Source: JAOAFX01 sp965649105
GTDB lineage: Bacteria; Hydrothermota; Tepidihabitantia; SM23-42; JAOAFX01
Direction: 5' to 3'
DNA length: 15,490 bases
Assembly (NCBI GenBank): GCA_965649105.1
Contig: CBFGJP010000060.1
Coordinates: 1 to 15,490, forward strand
A program made the position numbers and the translations under genes. This document shows positions 6,931 to 14,533 of this stretch, in pieces. Within the stretch, counting starts at the first letter, position 1. Every line of letters starts with the position of its first letter. Below the pieces are notes generated by a model that ran no database searches, was not told the origin of the DNA, and saw nothing but the letters and a program-made list of their open reading frames with translations.

Positions 6931-8532
6931 TTACTGATTCTTTAAAGCAGTTTCGATAAAATAATAAAAGATTGGATTGGGTGCAAGTGGTCTTGAAGTG
7001 AATTCTGGATGGAACTGAGTGCCGATGAAGAATGGATGGTCTTTTATCTCGGCAATCTCAATAAGTCTGCCATCTGGTGATTTGCCTGAAAAAATAAGCC
7101 CCTTTTCATTAAGAGTTTTGAAAAACTTAGGATTGACTTCATACCTGTGTCTATGCCGTTCTTCAATAATCTCTTTTTTGTATATTTTTTGAGCAAGTGT
7201 CTTAGGTTCAATCTGACAGGGCCAATTTCCGAGACGCATTGTGCCACCCATATCTTTTATCCTTTTCTGCTCAGGCAAAAGGTCAATGACTGGATAGTCA
7301 GTTTTGTCATCAAATTCAGTCGAGTTTGCACCCTTTAGGTTACAGACATTCCTTGCGAATTCAATAACCATACACTGCATTCCCAGACAGATCCCAAAAA
7401 ATGGCTTTTTATTTTCCCGGGCGTATTTAACTACCCTTACCTTTCCTTCAACACCTCGCATACCAAACCCACCGGGGATTAGAATTCCATCAACATGTGA
7501 TAATGCGTTGGAAAGAGTGACATCATCGATTCTATCTGTATCAACCCATTTGATCTTCAACCTGGCATCGTTGGCAACTGCCGCATGATAGAGCGCTTCA
7601 ATTATACTTTTGTAGGCATCTCTCAATTCTACATATTTGCCACATATGGCAATTTCAACGGTTTTGAGCGGATTCTTTGCCCTTTCCACAAATATTTGCC
7701 ATTCAGTGAGGTCATATTCTTTTTTTTCTAAACCAAGATAATCCAGTATCAGACGGTCGAGTTTTTGCTGATGGAATATCAGCGGAATTTCATATATGCA
7801 TTCGACATCAACCGCATCGATTACAGCATTCGTTGGTACATTGCAAAATAGCGATATTTTTCGTCTTTCTTCTTCACCCAGCCAGGAATCGCTTCGGCAT
7901 AGCAGGATATCAGGTTGGATTCCCATTGATAATAAAGTTCGAACCGAGTGCTGTGTGGGTTTGGTTTTAAATTCCCGGGTGGTTTTTATAAAAGGAACCA
8001 AAGTCAGGTGAATGTATAAGACATTGTTTCTGCCGAGATCAATTCTCATCTGTCTTGCTGCTTCAAGGAATGGCTGACTTTCAATATCGCCTACCGTTCC
8101 TCCGATTTCGGTGATAACTACATCCACCTTGTTCAGGGTGGCAAGTTTTTTTATCCTTGTCTTTATTTCATCCGTTATGTGAGGAACGACCTGAACGGTC
8201 TTCCCCAGATATTCACCGCGACGCTCTTTGGTAATTACTGAAAAATATACTTGCCCTGTTGTGATATTGTTATCGCGGGTAAGATATTCATCTAAAAATC
8301 TTTCATAATGCCCTAAATCAAGGTCACACTCCGCACCATCAGCGGTAACGAATACTTCACCATGTTGATAAGGGTTCATTGTTCCTGGGTCAACATTTAT
8401 ATAGGGGTCTATCTTCTGGAGTGTTACTTTAAGTCCATACGATTTCAATAACAATCCAATGGAGGCGGTTGCGACACCCTTACCGAGCGATGAAACCACA
8501 CCGCCGGTTACGAAGATATATTTTGTATCCAT
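6931..8532 (-). CDS. pyrG: CTP synthase
   Basis: It makes CTP from UTP, ATP and glutamine. The 533 residues have both domains. The amidoligase domain runs from about 1 to 268, with the P-loop region VTGGVVSSLGKGV (8-20), DPYINVDPGTMNPYQHGEVFV (42-62), EIGGTVGDIES (142-152) and KTKPTQHSV (189-197). A class I glutamine amidotransferase domain runs from about 292 to 530, with PGGFGMRG (353-360), nucleophile C382 in GICLGMQ, and H508/E510 in FHPEF. Nothing key is missing. It opens the pyrG-acyltransferase-lptC-lptA-lptB run; CTP is needed for CMP-Kdo, which explains the company. It has its own promoter in the 31-bp gap after the response regulator gene. No SD is present and the -10 box ends 7 nt before the ATG, so a leaderless mRNA is predicted. 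Confidence 0.97.
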   Translation of the reverse strand: MDTKYIFVTGGVVSSLGKGVATASIGLLLKSYGLKVTLQKIDPYINVDPGTMNPYQHGEVFVTADGAECDLDLGHYERFLDEYLTRDNNITTGQVYFSVITKERRGEYLGKTVQVVPHITDEIKTRIKKLATLNKVDVVITEIGGTVGDIESQPFLEAARQMRIDLGRNNVLYIHLTLVPFIKTTREFKTKPTQHSVRTLLSMGIQPDILLCRSDSWLGEEERRKISLFCNVPTNAVIDAVDVECIYEIPLIFHQQKLDRLILDYLGLEKKEYDLTEWQIFVERAKNPLKTVEIAICGKYVELRDAYKSIIEALYHAAVANDARLKIKWVDTDRIDDVTLSNALSHVDGILIPGGFGMRGVEGKVRVVKYARENKKPFFGICLGMQCMVIEFARNVCNLKGANSTEFDDKTDYPVIDLLPEQKRIKDMGGTMRLGNWPCQIEPKTLAQKIYKKEIIEERHRHRYEVNPKFFKTLNEKGLIFSGKSPDGRLIEIAEIKDHPFFIGTQFHPEFTSRPLAPNPIFYYFIETALKNQ

Positions 8533-8539
8533 GCCTTAA

Positions 8540-8567
8540 AGTATAGTTAAAAAATATTCAAAGTCAA
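8540..8567 (-). promoter_or_regulatory. Leaderless-type promoter of pyrG
   Basis: TTGACT (8567-8562), a 16-bp spacer and TATACT (8545-8540) are followed by 7 nt and then the pyrG ATG. The -35 box overlaps the last codon and TGA of the preceding response regulator gene. The predicted transcript starts at or next to the ATG. Confidence 0.6.
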
Positions 8568-9910
8568 GTATTTTTCATTTTGGGGTCTTTAAGATTATAT
8601 TCTTTTATTTTTAACCTCAGGGTGTTCCGATGGATTCCGAGTTTTTTTGCGGCTTCGGAGAGATTCCAACCAGTTTTCTCCAGTATTTTTGAAATATGAT
8701 TTTTTTCCACATCGGTAAGTAAATCGGTCTCGGTTATTTTTGAAATTTCTTGCAATTGCAATGGAACATCTTCGGGACCAATCAATTCACCCCGACAGAG
8801 CACGAGTGCCCTTTCAATAACATTCTCCAATTCTCGCACATTGCCGGGCCAGTCATATCGCAATAGAATATTCATCGCTTCTTTTGTTATCCCTTTTAAT
8901 TGTTTCCGTCCCAACCTTGCAAATTTTTTTAAAAAATAATCCACAAGCGGTTTGATGTCTTCTTTTCTTTCACGCAATGGCGGGATATTGATATTAACAA
9001 CATTTATCCGGTAGAAAAGATCTTCGCGAAATTTTCCTTCAGCAATCTTTTTCTTTAAATCCTGATTTGTTGCGCAGATCAATCTTACATCAACCTTGAT
9101 GGGAATGTTGCTACCTAATCGTTCAAATGTGAATTCCTGCAATACCCTCAGGAGTTTTATCTGAACAGTTAAAGGCAGGTCACCGATCTCATCCAGAAAT
9201 AATGTTCCTTTATCTGCAAGTTCAAATTTGCCAAATTTTCTTTTATCTGCTCCCGAGAACGCTCCCCGTTCATAACCAAAGAGTTCACTTTCAATCAATG
9301 TTTCAGGAAGTGCTGCGCAGGATATAGGGATAAAATTGCGATTTTTCCTGGTACTTGCCTCATGGATGAGGCGGGCAATCAATTCTTTCCCGGTCCCTGA
9401 TTCTCCTAAAATCAAAACCGCTACATCAGAACGGGCGATTCGAGGGATGAGTGATAATATCTCTTTCATTTTTGGACTTTCGGCAATAACTTCATCAAAA
9501 TTGAATCTTTCGGCAATCTGTTCTTTTAACTCCGCAATTTCTTGTCGGGTAATTTGTTCATTATAAATTCTTTTTATCAACATTTCAAGTTTATTAAGGT
9601 CGATCGGTTTACTAAGATAATCATAGGCGCCCAATTTTATTGCCTGAACCGCAGATTCAATCGTTCCGAAACCCGTCAGGATGATGAAATATGTCTGAGG
9701 GTCGATTGATTTCATTTGTTTCATCGTTTCAATGCCATCTATTTCTGGCATTTTTAAATCTAAAATTGCAAGGTCAAAACTTGTCGTGCGATTTTTTTCT
9801 ATTGCCTCTTTGCCATTTGCTGCGGCCGCAACTGAATAGCCAAGATTTTTTAAAAATCCTGCGAGTAACTCGCGCTGTGAGTCTTCATCGTCACAGACAA
9901 GGATATGCAT
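8564..9910 (-). CDS. NtrC-family sigma-54-dependent response regulator
   Basis: The 448-residue protein is a cytoplasmic enhancer-binding activator. The receiver domain (1-118) has acidic D7/D8, phosphoacceptor D51, T79 and K101. The AAA+ domain (about 140-375) has Walker A GESGTGKE (169-176), Walker B GTLFLDE (235-241), an arginine-rich FREDLFYRI (294-302) and WPGNVRELENV (354-364). A Fis-type helix-turn-helix (415-437, LSEAAKKLGIHRNTLRLKI) ends it. The sigma-54 contact loop reads GAFSGA (216-221) in place of the usual GAFTGA. No sensor kinase or rpoN is in the window, so the signal and targets are unknown. No -24/-12 (GG-N10-GC) promoter was noticed upstream of its neighbours. Its own promoter is a housekeeping type with the -10 ending 6 nt before the ATG and no SD. 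Confidence 0.93.
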   Translation of the reverse strand: MHILVCDDEDSQRELLAGFLKNLGYSVAAAANGKEAIEKNRTTSFDLAILDLKMPEIDGIETMKQMKSIDPQTYFIILTGFGTIESAVQAIKLGAYDYLSKPIDLNKLEMLIKRIYNEQITRQEIAELKEQIAERFNFDEVIAESPKMKEILSLIPRIARSDVAVLILGESGTGKELIARLIHEASTRKNRNFIPISCAALPETLIESELFGYERGAFSGADKRKFGKFELADKGTLFLDEIGDLPLTVQIKLLRVLQEFTFERLGSNIPIKVDVRLICATNQDLKKKIAEGKFREDLFYRINVVNINIPPLRERKEDIKPLVDYFLKKFARLGRKQLKGITKEAMNILLRYDWPGNVRELENVIERALVLCRGELIGPEDVPLQLQEISKITETDLLTDVEKNHISKILEKTGWNLSEAAKKLGIHRNTLRLKIKEYNLKDPKMKNT

Positions 9911-9916
9911 AACATA

Positions 9917-9944
9917 ATTATATGGAAATATTTTAAAAAATCAA
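9917..9944 (-). promoter_or_regulatory. Leaderless-type promoter of the response regulator
   Basis: TTGATT (9944-9939), a 16-bp spacer and TATAAT (9922-9917) are followed by 6 nt and the ATG at 9910. The whole promoter fits within the 35-bp gap after the receptor gene stop at 9946. No SD is present. Confidence 0.6.
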
Positions 9945-9945
9945 T

Positions 9946-12366
9946 TCAGAAATTGTCTTCTATATCGCCAGCGTCTTCTTCAGTCTCATATTTTTTGGGT
10001 TCCGCACGGTAATTATTGAAATTGTAGTTGAGACCCAGGATTACTGTGGGTGATTTTCTTTTATGTTCCTGATGGATATAAAAATTTAGACCTTCTGATG
10101 TATGTTCAAATTTTGCACTACTGAATATGTCGCGCAACTGGATCGTAATATTTAATGACCGTGGAATGATTTCCTTTTTTATACCCGCGTTAACCATAAA
10201 AAAGGGTTCCCTATCACCCTGTGCCATAATTTCCGGACCTTGATATATGCCGGTCAACTGTAATCGGGTGCCTTTTGGCAGTATAATTGAATTAATATTG
10301 CGTATGCCCCAGGTTTGATTTTTTGATGAACTATTATCAATTGTTCCTTCAATTCGGTGCTCATAAATATTTGCAGAAAAGTTGATATTTAGCCATCCGA
10401 GGACTTTCAAATCTAAAGTTGGTTCTATTCCATAGGCATAATCTTTTCCAATATTTTCAACCGTGGATAATAGTGTGTCGCCACTGTAAATTTGTATAAT
10501 ATGTTCAATCTTATTGTTGGTCAATCGGTAATATCCATCAAGGGAAATCAATATACCGCTCCACTGTCTTTGATAACTGATTTCAAAACTATTTACGAAT
10601 TCTGGCAAAAGTGAAGGATTTCCTCTGTAAATTGAATATGGGTCGCGTCTAATTTCAAACGGTTCAAGGTCAAAGTTTCTTGGTCTATTCACACGCCGTG
10701 TATAACTCAGCATTATTTGGTCAAATGGGGGGAATTTATAGGATAGGTGTAGGGTTGGAAATATATCAAATCTTTTGATATTCACACTCTGGGCGGCGTC
10801 GGTCAATTCAAGAAATCTGTATGTATATTCACCCCTGAGTCCCATTTGATATCCGAAATTTTTAATTTCACCGCGGTAGGTTGAATAAATCGCATAAATA
10901 TTATGAAGGAAATCAGCAAGATGACTAAATTCAGGTTTGTAAACATAATCTTTAGCTGTTGTATCATAAACATATACATCCTGCCCACCATTGGATAGAT
11001 CAATCGTTGTTTGTAGACCGGTTTCCAACTTTCCGTTTGTTTCAACCAAAAGATTCAAAAGCTGTGTGTAATCGAGATTAAAAAGAATTCGTTTCATTGG
11101 CCCTTTTTCTATCGACCACCAGCCATTATTAATTGTTGAATCTTGAGCGCTAAGTTCATTGGTTGATTTATCCTCGCCATCGTTGATATGAATAGAGAGA
11201 CGGGACGATAATTTCTGATCTCTGTTGAAATTTACAAGATAGTCCGAGTTTATTCCATACATCAAGCCCCCGCGTTCGGTCTGGCTATTGCGCAAAAAGA
11301 TTGTTGTGTCGCCGGGGATTGACCACCTGATAAGTTCTTGAGCAGAAGAACGTTCCATGTCTCTTTTTCTTAGTTCAAGGTGTATGCCCGCCTTGGCTTT
11401 CGAAGTAATTGTATACTCGGTGCCGAATTTTAGACCATAAAATTTTCTAAGCCATGAACTGCTGCCATGGGTCAATGAATAAAATGTTGTATCCTGGGTT
11501 TTGTTTTCTCGATTTTCAATTTCTGTCCCGGGAAAATTAAAATTGTTATAATCAAAACCAAAGAATGTCCGAAATTTCTTATAACGATAGTTCAATAAAA
11601 AATCACCTGAATATTTTTGCTCAAGTCCAAGATTCAGATTGGCAATGCCGTTTATGCCTGATTGCATATTCTTTTTTGTTATCACATTTATTATTCCCGC
11701 AAGCCCTTCTGGGTCATAACGGGCTGAAGGGTTAGTAATTATCTCTATTCGGTCAATCGTACCTGCCGGAATCTGCTGGAGGGCATCGCTTGGTTCAAGG
11801 ATTGAGGGTCTATTATCAATAAGAACCCTGAAATTTGTACTGCCGCGCAGAGAAACATTTCCCTGTACATCAACCGTTATTGAGGGGATATTCTCAAGGA
11901 CATCCACCGCGGTTCCAGATTGACTTGCATAATGTTCTTTCACATTTATCACCTTTTTATCAATCTTAAATTCAATCGGTGGCTTTTCGGCAGTGACTTC
12001 CACCCCTTCAATCGTTATTGGTTTTTGTTCAAGTCTTATAACCCCAAGGTTTAAAACAGGATTATCAGTTGTGATTTTTATAGTATCAATCTTTGTTTCA
12101 AAACCCACAAAGGTGATTTCAATAATGTAATCACCGGGATTTATTCCAGCGATGAAAAATCTTCCCGCTTCATTTGTTGCGGTCCCATCTACCTGCTTAT
12201 GGTTTTTGTCGTAGATAATAACATTTGCCAATTCAATTGGTTGTTCAGTGGCTGATTCTACAACAATTCCAGTTATTCTTCCAGGACCATTATTAATTCT
12301 TCCTTGGGCAAATAAAGAATATTCTGCAATTAAAAAAGCGCTTATAAAAAAATCAAGACTCTTCAT
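9946..12366 (-). CDS. TonB-dependent receptor-like outer-membrane beta-barrel protein
   Basis: This 806-residue protein is predicted to sit in the outer membrane. A signal peptide (1-20, ending SLFA-Q) is followed by a carboxypeptidase-regulatory/CNA-B-like beta domain (about 30-110, RITGIVVESATEQPIELANVIIYD), then a plug domain (about 138-233) with VSLRGSTNFRVLIDNRP and ARYDPEGLAGIINVITKKN, then a long beta barrel with many alternating aromatic strands to GLNYNFN near 787. An acidic tail of about 18 residues (EPKKYETEEDAGDIEDNF) follows the last strand, so the chain does not end at the usual terminal aromatic of the barrel. The layout is that of Bacteroidetes-type outer-membrane beta-barrel family proteins; the substrate is unknown. 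It lies 36 bp after the DUF2723 gene and has neither a clear SD nor a good promoter, so it is probably cotranscribed with it. Confidence 0.87.
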   Translation of the reverse strand: MKSLDFFISAFLIAEYSLFAQGRINNGPGRITGIVVESATEQPIELANVIIYDKNHKQVDGTATNEAGRFFIAGINPGDYIIEITFVGFETKIDTIKITTDNPVLNLGVIRLEQKPITIEGVEVTAEKPPIEFKIDKKVINVKEHYASQSGTAVDVLENIPSITVDVQGNVSLRGSTNFRVLIDNRPSILEPSDALQQIPAGTIDRIEIITNPSARYDPEGLAGIINVITKKNMQSGINGIANLNLGLEQKYSGDFLLNYRYKKFRTFFGFDYNNFNFPGTEIENRENKTQDTTFYSLTHGSSSWLRKFYGLKFGTEYTITSKAKAGIHLELRKRDMERSSAQELIRWSIPGDTTIFLRNSQTERGGLMYGINSDYLVNFNRDQKLSSRLSIHINDGEDKSTNELSAQDSTINNGWWSIEKGPMKRILFNLDYTQLLNLLVETNGKLETGLQTTIDLSNGGQDVYVYDTTAKDYVYKPEFSHLADFLHNIYAIYSTYRGEIKNFGYQMGLRGEYTYRFLELTDAAQSVNIKRFDIFPTLHLSYKFPPFDQIMLSYTRRVNRPRNFDLEPFEIRRDPYSIYRGNPSLLPEFVNSFEISYQRQWSGILISLDGYYRLTNNKIEHIIQIYSGDTLLSTVENIGKDYAYGIEPTLDLKVLGWLNINFSANIYEHRIEGTIDNSSSKNQTWGIRNINSIILPKGTRLQLTGIYQGPEIMAQGDREPFFMVNAGIKKEIIPRSLNITIQLRDIFSSAKFEHTSEGLNFYIHQEHKRKSPTVILGLNYNFNNYRAEPKKYETEEDAGDIEDNF

Positions 12367-12402
12367 TGATAATAAATTAGACGTATTAGCGCACTGAATA
12401 GT

Positions 12403-14121
12403 TTATTTATTTTGTGAAAACTCATTTAACCACTTCTTTGCTAATTCAGCCGCATATATACTATTAGTGCTGATTAAATAATTTACATTATTTTTTACCA
12501 TCCTTTTTACAGTTTCAATATTAAATTTGAGGCGTGGGTCATTTATAAATTTGGGACGATTAATCTTCAATTTTGAGAAATCAAAAGATGCGGGTTGAAT
12601 ATTTTTCGTAACAAGAAAATTTAAACCATAGGGGATACGGTAATAATCAGGTTTTACAGAATTCAAATCATAATCAATAAATGGAAGTGCAAAATATACA
12701 CCTGTTGTTTCTTTTATTTCAACGAATCTCTCCAGCATCTTTATAAATTTCTCCTGAATAACACTACTTTCATAAGGTTTGTTGTATTCAAATTTATAAA
12801 GTTCATAAAGATACGCATTTATTTCCTTCTCTGCAGAATGGTAAAATTCAGGATATTCATTTTTTAGATATTTTATGTACCAGGTTCTTCTGAGGAGTTC
12901 TTTGTCAATTATAACGATGTCTTTGCAAATATTCTTAACTTTGCGCAGATAAATGGTCGGGGAATATATATCCCAGTATGAACAAAGCAAAAGGCTGTTT
13001 TTTGGTAATTGTGATAAATGGGCGAGGGCATAATCAAGTCCAAAGGTATTGTCCCTTAAGGTGCATAAGGGGTAATTTATTCCTATGATTATTATTATCA
13101 ATGGCAGGCAGATGAACCATTTTATATATTTTTTGAATAGATTTATTCCGTATGCAAATGCAAATAATAGCACAACAAAACCCGGAAGATAATAAGACTC
13201 AATATCCGGAATTGCATAATTTATCGCATATAAAAAATTAAGCAAGACGATCGCCAAAAATAGCCAGAACTTTTTTTTATCGATCTTGAATAACAGAAAA
13301 AAACCCGCAAAAACAAAAACCATAAAAATATATAAAAAGTTAGTTGCGTATAAAATTATTCCCTGTTTTGCATTATTTAAGATTTCTTTTCCTGAAAGAG
13401 AGAACATCCATACTTGATACTGTCGGGCAGTAATATGCCAAAAGAGACGCTGAAGGTTGCAGGTATTACCCCAGGCGATTTCGGCACCGGCGAGAGTTCT
13501 AATGATTAAATATAAATATGGTGAAATTCCAATGAGCGTAAATAAAATACCGATGAACAATTTTTTTAGGGTTGGTTTGTAGACAATTATTAGATAAAAA
13601 AACAATGGTATTGTTAGCGAAAATATTATAATGTGATTTGTAAAGGCAAGTCCAATGACCAACATCATTACATAAAATCCCCTGTTATCTTTTAATATGG
13701 ATAATATAAACAAAAGCAGGACGCAAAATAATCCGGTTAGCGGATAAACTTCATTCGTGATCGAAATACGCCAGATAATGGGTGAAAATGCAAATAAAGT
13801 CGTGGTTAAAATCGGAACAATTTTATTCTTGGTTATTTTGTTTATGGAGATATAGAAAAGGATGGCGGCAAAAATTGAAAATATTGTTGACAAAAAATTG
13901 AGATTTTTGATGGGTTCACCCGGGATATGGGCAAAGAAATAAGAGATGAGAGTATAAAGGGGATAACCGGTTGGATGGGCGATGCCAAGTGTGTAACTTG
14001 CGCCGGCAAGCTCACCAGAATCTATTAAGTAAACAGTTGGACAAAGAGAATAATAATAGACCGCAAAGATAAAAATAAACAGCAAAAATTCAGGTAAAAT
14101 TTTTTTAAATTTATTCCACAC
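12403..14121 (-). CDS. DUF2723-family multi-pass membrane protein
   Basis: The 572-residue protein has the family signature near its N-terminus: an anchor helix (11-26), then DSGE (34-37) and LGIAHPTGYPLY (45-56). About ten hydrophobic helices follow to near residue 350, and then a mostly soluble C-terminal domain (about 360-572, with SYWDIYSPTIYLRKVKNICKDIVIID). The fold resembles GT-C glycosyltransferases, with the acidic DSGE in the place of their catalytic loop. Members are proposed to glycosylate proteins, and the human relative TMEM260 is an O-mannosyltransferase. A sugar-transfer role at the cell envelope is therefore inferred, not shown. The start is a GTG 3 nt after the stop of the DUF1844 gene with only a weak AAAAGG before it, implying translational coupling. 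No neighbouring sugar-nucleotide gene identifies a donor. Confidence 0.82.
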   Translation of the reverse strand: MWNKFKKILPEFLLFIFIFAVYYYSLCPTVYLIDSGELAGASYTLGIAHPTGYPLYTLISYFFAHIPGEPIKNLNFLSTIFSIFAAILFYISINKITKNKIVPILTTTLFAFSPIIWRISITNEVYPLTGLFCVLLLFILSILKDNRGFYVMMLVIGLAFTNHIIIFSLTIPLFFYLIIVYKPTLKKLFIGILFTLIGISPYLYLIIRTLAGAEIAWGNTCNLQRLFWHITARQYQVWMFSLSGKEILNNAKQGIILYATNFLYIFMVFVFAGFFLLFKIDKKKFWLFLAIVLLNFLYAINYAIPDIESYYLPGFVVLLFAFAYGINLFKKYIKWFICLPLIIIIIGINYPLCTLRDNTFGLDYALAHLSQLPKNSLLLCSYWDIYSPTIYLRKVKNICKDIVIIDKELLRRTWYIKYLKNEYPEFYHSAEKEINAYLYELYKFEYNKPYESSVIQEKFIKMLERFVEIKETTGVYFALPFIDYDLNSVKPDYYRIPYGLNFLVTKNIQPASFDFSKLKINRPKFINDPRLKFNIETVKRMVKNNVNYLISTNSIYAAELAKKWLNEFSQNK

Positions 14122-14124
14122 CTT

Positions 14125-14415
14125 TTATTCTTTGACAAAATTCAGTCTTAAATTGGTCAATCGGACCTGGATATCTTTTTTTTCTTCGTTTGTGAGCTGA
14201 GGTTCTATAAACTTAAAAATTGTCTCAATCGAATCAATGGCGAGTCTGGCTTCGACTAAATCTTTTTTGGTTTTTTGCGTTTCGGGGTGTGCAGTGAGAC
14301 CAAGGTATGCCCATGCCTTTCCTTCAAGTGAAAGGATGGTCATCAAAAGGAGATCCTTTACTGGAATTGGTTCTTCAAGTAAAGGTTGCTTTTTTTCATT
14401 TTCTGCATTTATCAT
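14125..14415 (-). CDS. DUF1844-family small protein
   Basis: The 96-residue soluble protein has the DUF1844 pattern: a hydrophobic helix VKDLLLMTILSLEGKAWAYLGLTAHPET (19-46) containing the SLxxxAxxxLG-x-x-x-P core, then a second helix with ARLAIDSIETI (56-66) matching the conserved A-x-x-x-ID-x-(I/L) segment, then LTNEEKKDIQVRLTNLRLNFVKE (74-96) matching the LT-EE-...-L-x-x-LR-x-x-(F/Y)V end. The family has no established function. It is the first gene of the run leading to DUF2723 and the receptor. It has a perfect-consensus promoter whose -10 ends 6 nt from the ATG, and no SD, so its mRNA is predicted leaderless. Confidence 0.82.
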   Translation of the reverse strand: MINAENEKKQPLLEEPIPVKDLLLMTILSLEGKAWAYLGLTAHPETQKTKKDLVEARLAIDSIETIFKFIEPQLTNEEKKDIQVRLTNLRLNFVKE

Positions 14416-14421
14416 AAACTG

Positions 14422-14449
14422 ATTATATAAAAAAAGAATAGTATGTCAA
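14422..14449 (-). promoter_or_regulatory. Consensus leaderless promoter of the DUF1844 gene
   Basis: TTGACA (14449-14444), a 16-bp spacer and TATAAT (14427-14422) are both perfect consensus hexamers. They are followed by 6 nt and the ATG at 14415. The predicted start site is the A of the ATG or a base beside it. It is divergent from the transposase promoter. Confidence 0.7.
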
Positions 14450-14465
14450 CACCCCAAGTTAGGTC

Positions 14466-14508
14466 AAAAGTCAACTTTTTCTTACCAGCTAAAAAAATGT
14501 TGACTTTT
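14466..14508. repeat. Left REP-like hairpin
   Basis: AAAAGTCAAC followed by TTTTT (14466-14480) pairs with an A-run and GTTGACTTTT (to 14508), with one bulged base and a loop around CTTACCAGCT. The right arm also carries the TTGACT used as the transposase -35 box. Confidence 0.7.
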
Positions 14509-14528
14509 TCTCTTTTATGAGCTATAAT
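14500..14528 (+). promoter_or_regulatory. Transposase promoter, -35 inside the left hairpin
   Basis: TTGACT (14500-14505), a 17-bp spacer and TATAAT (14523-14528) end 5 nt before the ATG at 14534, and no SD is present. The -35 box is part of the terminal repeat, so folding of the repeat or binding by the transposase would block it. Confidence 0.6.
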
Positions 14529-14533
14529 TACCT

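Noticed and set aside
12367..12402. Leaderless promoter for the receptor gene
   Set aside because: TATTAT lies only 2 nt from the ATG and there is no -35 match at 16-18 bp; cotranscription with the DUF2723 gene is more likely.
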